Below, in pieces: positions 33,730 to 41,923 of a DNA stretch of 64,000 bases. The stretch's first letter is position 1. Each line of letters starts with the position of its first letter. Made by a program: the position numbers and the translations under genes. The notes beneath the pieces are model-generated. The model did not search any database. It saw only the letters and a list, made by a program, of their open reading frames with translations, and was not told where the DNA came from. Source of the stretch: an uncultured Bilophila sp. (GTDB lineage: Bacteria > Desulfobacterota > Desulfovibrionia > Desulfovibrionales > Desulfovibrionaceae); assembly GCA_910585945.1 (NCBI GenBank), contig CAJUHZ010000007.1, forward strand, positions 1-64,000, written 5' to 3'.

Positions 33730-34548
33730 TTATTGCAGTTCCTGCAAAGATTTGGCGACATCTTCGGGAGAAAGGGGCATGTTGTGCGAGCCGAGCTTGC
33801 CTTCGGCCACTGAAATGCCCTTGCCCTTGACAGTGGACATGATGATCGCGGTGGGGCGCTTTTTGATGGTGCGGGCGTGCTTCAGCGCGGCCTCAAGTTC
33901 GGCAAAATTGTGCCCGTCCACACGCAGAGCGGCCCAGCCGAAGGCTTCCCAGCGCTTTTCCAGGGGGCGCACGGCATTGAGCGCGTCGGTGTACCCGTCA
34001 ATCTGCATGCCGTTGTCGTCCACGAGCACGACAAGGTTGTCCAGTTCCTGACTGCCGGCGTACATGGCGGCTTCCCAGATCTGACCTTCCTGCTGCTCGC
34101 CGTCGCCGACGATGCAGTAGACGCGGTAGTCCTTGTGATCCATACGGGCGGCCAGAGCCATGCCAATGGCGGCGGAAAGCCCCTGCCCGAGCGAACCGGC
34201 CGTCATGTCCACCCCGGTGGTGAGCTTCATGTCGCAATGGCTGGGCAAATTGGTTCCAGGCTGATTGAGCGTGAGCAGGAGCGCTTTGTCAAAATAGCCG
34301 CGCATGGCCAGCACCGTGTACAAGGCCGGCCCGGCGTGCCCCTTGGAGAGCACAAAACGATCCCTGTCCGGCCAGCGGGGTTCTTCCGGACGCACGCGCA
34401 TTTCCTCGTGATACAGGTATACCAGGGCATCGACGATGGACAGCGAGCCGCCCACATGCCCAACGCCAACCGCTCCGATCATCCGGACGATCAGACGCCT
34501 GGCCTCCTTGCTCAATTCGGTCAGTTGCCGCAGCTTTTCTTCGGTCAT
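33730..34548 (-). CDS. Transketolase, N-terminal (pyrophosphate-binding) subunit
   Basis: 272 residues. GHVGGSLSIVDALVYLY and SKGHAGPALYTVLAMRGYF are transketolase signatures. The TPP/Mg site GDGEQQEGQIWEAAMYA...DDNG is intact. It pairs with the gene downstream to make one functional transketolase that moves a two-carbon ketol unit between sugars. Confidence 0.93.
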   Translation of the reverse strand: MTEEKLRQLTELSKEARRLIVRMIGAVGVGHVGGSLSIVDALVYLYHEEMRVRPEEPRWPDRDRFVLSKGHAGPALYTVLAMRGYFDKALLLTLNQPGTNLPSHCDMKLTTGVDMTAGSLGQGLSAAIGMALAARMDHKDYRVYCIVGDGEQQEGQIWEAAMYAGSQELDNLVVLVDDNGMQIDGYTDALNAVRPLEKRWEAFGWAALRVDGHNFAELEAALKHARTIKKRPTAIIMSTVKGKGISVAEGKLGSHNMPLSPEDVAKSLQELQ

Positions 34549-34632
34549 GATTCAGCCTCGTTTTCCTTGTTAAAATATTTCACCGTGAAAAAACTCTGCC
34601 GACTGCAAGAGCAGCCGGCCGTCGCTCCCGTG

Positions 34633-35934
34633 TCACAAATGTTGCCCCGTGGTTTCCAGTACGGACTGCCACAGATCCGAATGCGTGTTCAGAGTGCGGC
34701 GCTTGCGCGTCACCAGTTCAAGCGGCAGGTGCACGAACTTGTCCATAATCTTCGCCACGACCATCCCTGTTTTGCCGCTCATGGCCGCATGCACGGCATG
34801 CTGACCGAGAAAGCCGCAATACAGGCGGTCGTTAGCGTTGGCGGGCACGGAACGAATGGTGTAGCTGGGATCGATATATTTCAAATAATAAGGAATACTT
34901 CTGGCTGAAAAATGGGCTGCGATCCGCGTGCGCAAAAAGCCGCTGATATCGCCCAGCGCCTTGTTGCCCGAAGCGTCGCACGGCGTGTCGGGGCATGAGA
35001 GCAGATCCTGGCCCGCCCCTTCGGCCACCGCGAGCACGGCATGACCGTGCGCGGCCAGTCGCTGTTCCAGCGCGGGGAAAAGCCCCCGCTCGCCTTCCAG
35101 GGCAAAAGGCACTTCCGGTACGAGCACGAAATCCGTTTCACGCATGGAGAGCGCCGCGTTGGCCGCAATGAAACCGGATTCTCGTCCCATAAGCTTGACG
35201 ATGCCGATGCCGTTGAACACGCTCGCCGCTTCCACATGAGCGCAGCGAATCGCATCGGCCGCCTTGTCCACCGCGGTTTCAAAGCCAAAGGAATGCGGCA
35301 CAAAATTGATGTCGTTGTCGATGGTCTTGGGGATGCCAATGATCGAAATGCGCTTGCCGCGCTTGTCAATCTCTTCCCGAATTGATGCGGCGGCCTTCAT
35401 GGTGCCGTCGCCGCCGATAATGAACAGCACGCTGATGTTGAGGCGCTCCAGTGCCGCCACAATTTCCGAGGGGCACTGCGGCCCCCGCGACGTGCCGAGA
35501 ATGGTTCCGCCGAACTCCTGAATGCCTTCCACCAGACGAGGGGTCAATTCCAGCACCCCATAACCATACGACGGGATGAAACCTTGCAGACCATACCGGA
35601 TGCCAAGCACCGCCGGCACCCGGTAGGCGTTGAAGGCCGTCATCACAATGGCGCGGATCACGTCGTTGATGCCGGGGCACAGTCCGCCGCAGGTGACGAT
35701 GGCGCATTTGGTTTTCCCCGGATCAAAGTAGAGCCGATTGCGCGGGCCGGCCAGTTCGAAGGACATGGACCGAGGCGTGACAAATTCGTCCACCAGTTCC
35801 TCATCAATGGTAAAAACCGCTTGTCTCTCCTCCGACGCGGCGACGCACGGCAGGGGCGAAACGATTTCCCGGCTTCCGAGGACCGGCACGCGGGTATCGT
35901 ACCCGGCGTTGGGCGTGAGCTCGCAACTGTCCAT
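34633..35934 (-). CDS. 6-phosphofructokinase, probably ATP-dependent
   Basis: 433 residues, of the long group that includes plant ATP-PFKs and spirochaete homologues. GGDGT at 174-178 (glycine at the key position) points to ATP as phosphate donor. PKTIDND at 202-208 carries the lysine seen in PPi-type and plant-type enzymes. An N-terminal extension of about 75 residues precedes the nucleotide domain. Besides fructose-6-phosphate, such enzymes can phosphorylate sedoheptulose-7-phosphate. Its place directly before a split transketolase makes that worth considering. Confidence 0.88.
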   Translation of the reverse strand: MDSCELTPNAGYDTRVPVLGSREIVSPLPCVAASEERQAVFTIDEELVDEFVTPRSMSFELAGPRNRLYFDPGKTKCAIVTCGGLCPGINDVIRAIVMTAFNAYRVPAVLGIRYGLQGFIPSYGYGVLELTPRLVEGIQEFGGTILGTSRGPQCPSEIVAALERLNISVLFIIGGDGTMKAAASIREEIDKRGKRISIIGIPKTIDNDINFVPHSFGFETAVDKAADAIRCAHVEAASVFNGIGIVKLMGRESGFIAANAALSMRETDFVLVPEVPFALEGERGLFPALEQRLAAHGHAVLAVAEGAGQDLLSCPDTPCDASGNKALGDISGFLRTRIAAHFSARSIPYYLKYIDPSYTIRSVPANANDRLYCGFLGQHAVHAAMSGKTGMVVAKIMDKFVHLPLELVTRKRRTLNTHSDLWQSVLETTGQHL

Positions 35935-36000
35935 ACTTTCTTCCTTCCTTCACCCGTGAGCAGGCCACCCCATTCCGGGGCGGCCACTCCCGGTTTAAAG

Positions 36001-37062
36001 TCATTCAATCTGGTTGGGACGTTTGCAGGTTCCCCTGACGATAAGTTCCGTATCCAGGAGATACTGCACCCTTGGAGAGGTTCGCGATTCCATGGCGTCG
36101 ATCATGATGTTGGCCGCCATGCGCCCCATTTCATAGCAAGGCGTTTTGATGCTGGTGAGCGGCGGATTGAAGTAGGCCGCAATGTCGATATCATCAAAGC
36201 CGCACACCGAAATGTCGTCGGGCACGCGCAAACCGGCTTCGGTAATGGCCCGGATAGCCCCGATGGCCAGATAGTCATTCACGCTCAGCACGGCCGTAGG
36301 CGGAGAAGCGAGCTTGAGAAAGGCCCGCATGGACTCCTTGCCAAGCAGGTAGGACGGCGGCTGTGAGCGCACCAGATCCGGGTCGTACTCGATGCCGTGA
36401 TCCTCCAGCACCTTTTTATAGCCTTCCACCCGGTCCAGGTTGCGGCGCGCGCACGCGTACGGCCCCACCAGAAAGCCGATGCGCCGGTGCCCCATATCAA
36501 TCAGGTACTTGGCGCCCGTGTAGATGGAACGACGGTTGTCGATGCCGATATAGTTGAGGCTTTCATCCGGAGCTTCCCACAGAACAATGCAGGGGATGCC
36601 CGCCGCTTCCAGCGTTTTCAGATACCCGACATTGCTCATGTCAAGCCCGACAAGGATAAGCCCGCCGATGCGCTGTTCGTGAAAACGGCGCAGGGCCAGT
36701 CGCTCTTCTTCCGGCGCAAACTGCGACAGGGCCACCTTGCACGAGTAGTTGCGCTCGGAGCATGTCTTCTGAATCGCCATGAGGTTTACCCCAAAAGCCG
36801 CGTACACGGGCGACGGCAAGAGGATGCCGATGGTGTCCGACCGCTGCCGGGACAGCGAGCCTGCCGTGGCATTGTACACATAGTTGAGCGCCTCGGCGGC
36901 TGCCCGCACCTTGCTGACTGTTTCCGGAGGCGTTTTGTCCGGATCGCGCAATGCGCGCGAAACTGTGGAAAGCGACACGTTTGCCTTCATTGCGACGTCC
37001 TTGATCGTCGCCCGACTTGTTTTGAAATCGGTATCTTTTATTTTTGTCTTTATATTCAACAT
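36001..37062 (-). CDS. LacI-family transcriptional regulator
   Basis: 353 residues. The LacI helix-turn-helix begins at about residue 18 (ATIKDVAMKANVSLSTVSRAL) with the hinge LNYVYNATAGSLS. A periplasmic-binding-like sensor domain follows, with GGLILVGLDMS, HRRIGFLVGP and SVNDYLAIGAIRAI. It is the first gene of the minus-strand run and is divergent from the TRAP operon, so it most likely controls both. A promoter and a 17-bp palindrome lie just upstream. Confidence 0.92.
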   Translation of the reverse strand: MLNIKTKIKDTDFKTSRATIKDVAMKANVSLSTVSRALRDPDKTPPETVSKVRAAAEALNYVYNATAGSLSRQRSDTIGILLPSPVYAAFGVNLMAIQKTCSERNYSCKVALSQFAPEEERLALRRFHEQRIGGLILVGLDMSNVGYLKTLEAAGIPCIVLWEAPDESLNYIGIDNRRSIYTGAKYLIDMGHRRIGFLVGPYACARRNLDRVEGYKKVLEDHGIEYDPDLVRSQPPSYLLGKESMRAFLKLASPPTAVLSVNDYLAIGAIRAITEAGLRVPDDISVCGFDDIDIAAYFNPPLTSIKTPCYEMGRMAANIMIDAMESRTSPRVQYLLDTELIVRGTCKRPNQIE

Positions 37063-37078
37063 GTTCTCTCTTATTTTT

Positions 37079-37095
37079 GTACTTATAATAAGTAC
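37079..37095. promoter_or_regulatory. Perfect 17-bp palindrome, candidate operator of the LacI gene
   Basis: GTACTTATAATAAGTAC reads the same on both strands except for its central base. It lies immediately downstream of the -10 box of the minus-strand promoter at 37102-37130, where a repressor would block initiation. Autoregulation is inferred from this position. Confidence 0.5.
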
Positions 37096-37101
37096 GTTTT
37101 C

Positions 37102-37130
37102 AATCTAGCCGGCCAAAAAATCCCTGTCAA
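37102..37130 (-). promoter_or_regulatory. Sigma-70 promoter of the LacI-regulator operon
   Basis: On the minus strand TTGACA (plus 37125-37130), a 17-base spacer and TAGATT (plus 37102-37107). It is close to consensus. The expected start point is near 37095, about 33 bases before the ATG. Confidence 0.7.
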
Positions 37131-37416
37131 GGGATCTTTGCTCATTTTTGATTGAAGGGCCTCCTCCATCCCTCCTCAATGTCGGCGTATGCCGCATCTG
37201 GCGCGCTTTTGACCGGATCCATCCAAAAAATCTTTTATTTCACATAATTATAAAAAATATCTAAACCTGTTTGCTTGTCGGCGCAGAAACCGCGCACGGT
37301 ATGGGGCAAGCGCTTCCGTAAGGAAAAACAAGAAATATTTTTTAGATAATCCATATAAATCATTTACTATTTGTACAAAAAAGCACGAGGAAACGCCCGA
37401 AAAAGCGTTCCCCTTA

Positions 37417-37446
37417 TTGACAGAAGATATTTCCCCTGCATAGAAT
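37417..37446 (+). promoter_or_regulatory. Sigma-70 promoter of the TRAP operon
   Basis: TTGACA at 37417-37422, an 18-base spacer and TAGAAT at 37441-37446. AAAAGCGTTCC lies directly upstream and could be a regulator half-site. Confidence 0.7.
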
Positions 37447-37685
37447 GAAAACGTATTCTTTTATCGTTGTATATTTCAATATAACATATTGAATAAAAAA
37501 TTCTTTTCCAAAGAAATCGCTTTTCAAAAAAAGAGGGCATCATGCCGTATCAAAAAAATACCTAGAAAAAACAGTCTGTTCAGAAACAACATGAACATGC
37601 ACGCAAGCCCGCCATTTCCGACCGTCCACCCGAACGCAGGAAAAGGCCGGCCGTATTCCGCAACCCTGTTACCTGTGGAGGATCC

Positions 37686-38702
37686 ATGCGATTGTTCAGT
37701 GTACCGAACCTGACAGCCCTGGCTCTGGGAATGTTGCTTTGTCTGCCGCCGAACGCCGCGGCCGAAAAAAAGATTATCTTGCGCTATAGCCATAGCTCCG
37801 CGGCAATGGTCGAGGAGCCGCACCATGTGGCGGCTCTGGACTTCAAAAAGTTCGTGGAGGAAAGAACCAAAGGGAAAGTAGAAGTGCAAATCTACCCCGC
37901 CAGTCAGCTCGGAGGCGAGGAACGCGCCTTCCAGGATGTGCAGCAGGGCGTCATCCAGATTGCTTCCCTCGCATCCAACAATGCGGCGGTATTTGCGCCT
38001 TCCCTCTATGTCATTGACCTCCCCTACCTTTTCACCACCAATGAAGAAGGCTGGAAAACCCTCGACAAGTACTGGGACGAATTCAACAAGCGAACCATTC
38101 AGGAAAGCGGCAACCGGATCATCGGCTGGCTCGACCTCGGTTACCGTCACATCTGCAACAGCAAACGGCCCGTGCGTGTGCTGTCAGACTTGCAGGGCCT
38201 GAAAATCCGCGTGCCCAACAACCCGGTAATGATCGACACCTTCCGCGCCTGGGGCTGCGAACCTACCCCTCTGGCCTGGGACGAAACATTCAACGCTCTC
38301 CAGCAAAAAGTCGTGGACGGGCAGGAAAATTCCTACGTTGTCTTCGCTTCCAACAAGTTCGAGGAAGTGCAGAAATACATGACCGAACTGCGTTACAAGC
38401 TACAGATCATCGTCATGGTGGTCAACGATGCGTGGCTGAACCGCCAGCCGGCCGACGTGCGCGAGGCCATTCTTGAAGCCGGCCGTTTCGCCACCACGCA
38501 CAACCGCCAGAAAATCATGGAATGGGAAGCCGCATTGAAGCCCGCCATGCAAAAAGCGGGCGTGGAGATTCTCGATCGTCCCGACGATGAAGCCCTCTGG
38601 CAGAAAAAGGCAATGGAGTTGTGGCCTTCCCTGTATCCCAAAATCGGCACGCTCGACCTGCTTGACGCCATGATGGCGGATATGAACCGCACCCGGCCGT
38701 GA
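37686..38702 (+). CDS. TRAP transporter substrate-binding protein (DctP family), first copy
   Basis: 338 residues with signal peptide (about 1-25, ending NAAA). The mature protein has the DctP/PF03480 pattern: LRYSHSSAAMVEEPHHVAAL, YPASQLGGEERAFQDVQQG, and LQGLKIRVPNNP, whose arginine binds the carboxylate of the ligand, then FNALQQKVVDGQEN. It delivers an organic anion to the DctQM permease. The next gene encodes a close paralogue, with 206 bases between. Confidence 0.92.
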   Translation: MRLFSVPNLTALALGMLLCLPPNAAAEKKIILRYSHSSAAMVEEPHHVAALDFKKFVEERTKGKVEVQIYPASQLGGEERAFQDVQQGVIQIASLASNNAAVFAPSLYVIDLPYLFTTNEEGWKTLDKYWDEFNKRTIQESGNRIIGWLDLGYRHICNSKRPVRVLSDLQGLKIRVPNNPVMIDTFRAWGCEPTPLAWDETFNALQQKVVDGQENSYVVFASNKFEEVQKYMTELRYKLQIIVMVVNDAWLNRQPADVREAILEAGRFATTHNRQKIMEWEAALKPAMQKAGVEILDRPDDEALWQKKAMELWPSLYPKIGTLDLLDAMMADMNRTRP

Positions 38703-38908
38703 TTGCCGCGAGCTTTCGCCGCATAGCAGGGGCGCACATGGCCATGTTCTTCGCGTGTGAGATTTTTCTGAACATATTTTCAAAAATTTTCATAACAGGG
38801 TGAGGAAAAGGATCCATTCGTGAAAAATCGATAAATACGTTTCGATCCATTTTCAAGCAAGACGTCGCTCACCATGCAGCGTACGCCATACCCTTAAAGG
38901 AGTACTGA

Positions 38909-39934
38909 ATGAATATCGGAAATTACCTGAAAATGCTGGCCATTGGCGCTATGGCCGCAACATTTGCCCTCCCCGGAGCGGCCAACGCCGCCGAAAAAAA
39001 AATCGTCATGCGCTACAGCCACAGCTCAAGCGCCATGGTCAAGGAACCGCACCACGCAGCCGCGCTTGACTTCAAGGAACATGTTGAAAAAAGCACCGGC
39101 GGCAAGGTGGAAGTGCAGATCTACCCCGGCAGTCAGCTCGGCGGCGAAGAACGCTCTTTCCAGGATATTCAGCAGGGGGTCATTCAGGCCGCTTCGCTGG
39201 CGGTGAACAACGTCACCGTGTTCAGCCCCTCCATGGGCGTCTTTGACCTGCCCTACCTCTTCACAAACTATGAGGACGCCTACAAGGTCATTGATGAAAA
39301 CTGGGAAGAAATCAACAAGCGCATGATCGATGAAAGCGGCAACATGGCCGTTGGCTGGCTGGTGCAGGGCTTCCGCGTGCTCAGCAACAGCAAACATGCC
39401 ATCCGCACGCTGCCGGATCTTCAGGGCCTGAAAATCCGCGTGCCCAACAACCCCATCATGATCGCCACATTCCGCGCTTGGGGCGGCGAACCTGCCCCCA
39501 TGGCCTGGGACGAAACCTTCAACGCGCTTCAGCAAAAAGTCGTGGACGGACAGGAAAACCCCTATACAGTCTTCGCCTCCAACAAATTCGAGGAAGTACA
39601 AAAGCATATCACGGCCATTCACTACAAAATGTGGGTGGGACCGATGGTGGTCAACGCGGCGTGGTTCAAGAAACAGCCTGAAGACGTGCAAAAGGCCATT
39701 CTCGAAGCGGGGCGCATCGCTACCGCGAACAACCGCACCATGATCGCCGAGATGGAAGCCGACCTTGTCAAACAGCTCCAGACGGCGGGCGTGCAGATTG
39801 TCGACGCGCCCCAGGATGAACCCGTGTGGCAGGAAAAAGCCATGAGCGTCTGGCCGCAATTCTACGACAAGATAGGCGATATCTCCCTGCTTGACGCCAT
39901 GATGAAAACCCTTGGCCGCTCCCGTCCCCAATAG
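38909..39934 (+). CDS. TRAP transporter substrate-binding protein (DctP family), second copy
   Basis: 341 residues with signal peptide (ending GAANAA). It shares long identical stretches with its upstream neighbour, for example QGLKIRVPNNP and AWDETFNALQQKVVDGQEN, and clearly arose by tandem duplication. AAAGGAG precedes the ATG. Pocket-lining regions differ more (VSFGWLVQGFRVLS-type segment versus IIGWLDLGYRHIC), so the ligands may differ while one permease serves both. Confidence 0.92.
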   Translation: MNIGNYLKMLAIGAMAATFALPGAANAAEKKIVMRYSHSSSAMVKEPHHAAALDFKEHVEKSTGGKVEVQIYPGSQLGGEERSFQDIQQGVIQAASLAVNNVTVFSPSMGVFDLPYLFTNYEDAYKVIDENWEEINKRMIDESGNMAVGWLVQGFRVLSNSKHAIRTLPDLQGLKIRVPNNPIMIATFRAWGGEPAPMAWDETFNALQQKVVDGQENPYTVFASNKFEEVQKHITAIHYKMWVGPMVVNAAWFKKQPEDVQKAILEAGRIATANNRTMIAEMEADLVKQLQTAGVQIVDAPQDEPVWQEKAMSVWPQFYDKIGDISLLDAMMKTLGRSRPQ

Positions 39935-39992
39935 CTTTCCCCGCCCGGAGAGGCGTCTCTCCGGGCTGTTCCACCTTTGGCAGGAGTCAACC

Positions 39993-40499
39993 ATGCGTGC
40001 GCAACTCGCTTCCATTTGGCGCGATCTTGAAGAGTACATCTGCTGCGCTCTTCTTGCGGTCATCGTGACGCTTCTGATGACCCAGGTGCTGTACCGCTAC
40101 ATCGGCGGGCGCTCCATCGCCTGGTCCGAGGAAGTCTGCCGCTTCCTCTTTCTGTATCTTGTCTATTTCGCGGCGAGCCTCGCCACGGCAAAAAACCTCC
40201 ATATCCGCGTGACGGCGCAAATCAAGCTGCTGCCGCGGAACGGACAAATCCTCCTGCTCCTGCTGACGGACGTCATCTGGCTGCTATTCTGCGCCATTGT
40301 GGTGAAGGTCGGCACCGAATTCATCATCAGCATGAGCAACCGGCCCATGGTTTCCGGCGCGCTCATGCTGGACATGCGGTACGTCTACGCCGCCGTGCCG
40401 CTGGCCTTTACCCTGCAGGCAGTACGGCTGGTGGAGCGCTGGTGGCGGATCTTCACGCGGCGGGACGCGCTTGTGGTCCCCAGTGAGGAGGTGTTCTGA
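39993..40499 (+). CDS. TRAP transporter small permease subunit (DctQ family)
   Basis: 168 residues with four hydrophobic segments (about 15-37, 45-65, 88-108, 125-148) and the DctQ pattern QVLYRYIGGRSIAWSEEVCRFLFLYLVYFAA. It joins the large subunit to form the sodium-driven permease. GGAG lies before the ATG at 39993. The stop overlaps the start of the large subunit (TGATG). Confidence 0.92.
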   Translation: MRAQLASIWRDLEEYICCALLAVIVTLLMTQVLYRYIGGRSIAWSEEVCRFLFLYLVYFAASLATAKNLHIRVTAQIKLLPRNGQILLLLLTDVIWLLFCAIVVKVGTEFIISMSNRPMVSGALMLDMRYVYAAVPLAFTLQAVRLVERWWRIFTRRDALVVPSEEVF

Positions 40500-41785
40500 T
40501 GTCGCTTGAAATTCTTATCTGGGTTGTGCTGGCCGGGCTGCTTGTCATCGGCACGCCCATTTTCGTTTCACTCGGCATGGCGTCGGTGGCTGTCCTGCTG
40601 CTCAGCGACATTCCTCTTTCACTGGTCATGATCGATCTGATCAAAGTGTCGGACATGTTCCCGCTGCTGGCCGTGGTAGGCTTTGTGCTGGCGGGCGCGC
40701 TCATGGACAGGGGCGGCATGGCCGGACAAATTGTGGAAGTCGCCTCGCTGCTTGTCGGCCATATTCGCGGCGGGCTTGGCATGGTGACCATTCTCGGCTG
40801 CATGTTCTTCGCCTCCATGATCGGTTCCGGGCCGGGCACTGTGGCCGCCATGGGAAGCATCATGATCCCGTCGATGATCAAGCGCGGCTACTCGCCGGAA
40901 TACGCGGCGGGGGTTTCGGCCACGGGCGGGACGCTCGGCATTCTCATTCCCCCGAGCAACCCGATGCTTGTCTACGGAATCATCGCCAACGTGTCCATTT
41001 CGGCCCTGTTCACCGCCGGCTTTGTGCCGGGAGCGTTTGTGGGCACATGCCTCATGCTCACCGCCTACACGCTGGCCCGTCGTTACGGCTATCAGGGAAC
41101 CTCGCACAGCATGACGCTACGCGAATTCGGACGCGCCGTGCTCAAGAACATCTGGTCTCTCATGGCCCCGGTGGTCATCCTCGGCGGCATCTACGCCGGC
41201 ATATGCACGCCAGTCGAAGCCTCAGTCGTCGCAGTGTGGTACGCGCTTTTCGTGGGCTTCTTCATCACCAAAAAACTCTCTGTGCGCGAAGTCTTCAACG
41301 CCATGAAGCTCGCCAACATTTCCACCGGCACCATTCTGATTGTGGTTGGCGTATCCACCATTTTCGGCCGTTTCCTCACCATGTACCAGATTCCGCAGCA
41401 ACTCGCCGCGGGCATGATGGAAATCACCACCAGCCCGGTGCTCATCCTTCTGCTCATTGCGGCGCTGCTCTTTTTCCTGGGCATGTTCATGGAAACCCTG
41501 GCTACCATTGTCGTGCTTGCGCCGGTGTTCCTGCCGATCATCAAACAAGTCGGCATCGATCCGGTATTTTTCGGGGTATTCTGGGTGCTGACCAATGAAG
41601 TGGCGCTGCTCACGCCGCCCCTCGGGGTCAACCTGTTCATCGCCATGAATCTTTCAAACCTGCCGCTCGAACGGGTGGCCAGGGGCGCCGCGCCCTACAT
41701 TCTCCTGCTTGCCTGTCTTGTCGTTTTCTTCATCTGTTTCCCCGGCGTGATTACCTTCCTGCCCAAAGCGCTCGGCATGTACTGA
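40499..41785 (+). CDS. TRAP transporter large permease subunit (DctM family)
   Basis: 428 residues with about 11-12 membrane segments. DctM hallmarks include GSGPGTVAAMGSIMIPSM, ATGGTLGILIPPSNPMLVYG and LLTPPLGVNLFIA. It performs sodium-coupled uptake of the ligand brought by the binding proteins. Last gene of the operon; a stem-loop follows. Confidence 0.95.
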   Translation: MSLEILIWVVLAGLLVIGTPIFVSLGMASVAVLLLSDIPLSLVMIDLIKVSDMFPLLAVVGFVLAGALMDRGGMAGQIVEVASLLVGHIRGGLGMVTILGCMFFASMIGSGPGTVAAMGSIMIPSMIKRGYSPEYAAGVSATGGTLGILIPPSNPMLVYGIIANVSISALFTAGFVPGAFVGTCLMLTAYTLARRYGYQGTSHSMTLREFGRAVLKNIWSLMAPVVILGGIYAGICTPVEASVVAVWYALFVGFFITKKLSVREVFNAMKLANISTGTILIVVGVSTIFGRFLTMYQIPQQLAAGMMEITTSPVLILLLIAALLFFLGMFMETLATIVVLAPVFLPIIKQVGIDPVFFGVFWVLTNEVALLTPPLGVNLFIAMNLSNLPLERVARGAAPYILLLACLVVFFICFPGVITFLPKALGMY

Positions 41786-41803
41786 TCCTCCCCCAACAAG
41801 CTC

Positions 41804-41836
41804 GGAGCGTTTCCGCACGCCCTGTGGAAACGCTCC
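41804..41836 (+). terminator. Stem-loop after the TRAP operon
   Basis: GGAGCGTTTCC and GGAAACGCTCC form a perfect 11-bp stem around an 11-base loop. No T-tract follows. A second hairpin, GGAAGGCTTT and AAAGCCTTCC, lies at about 41891-41920 near the miaA stop, so the convergent ends are separated by two structures. Confidence 0.6.
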
Positions 41837-41923
41837 GGCCTGTCTGGCATCTGCTCCCTTTTCCGAGCACCCATCCGCCCCCCTGTTGCAGGCGGAAGGC
41901 TTTGGGAACGAAAGCCTTCCCCC

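Larger units (their letters stand above)
37063..37685. other. AT-rich divergent control region, LacI regulator / TRAP operon
   Basis: 623 bases, clearly more A+T-rich than its surroundings. It holds the two divergent promoters, the palindrome at 37079-37095, and AAGCGCTT at 37308-37315 (a LacI-type palindromic core within GGCAAGCGCTTCCG). A related AAAAGCGTTCC stands just before the TRAP -35 box. From 37450 to 37685 a 5' leader of about 230 bases precedes the first TRAP gene; I see no known riboswitch in it. Confidence 0.6.
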
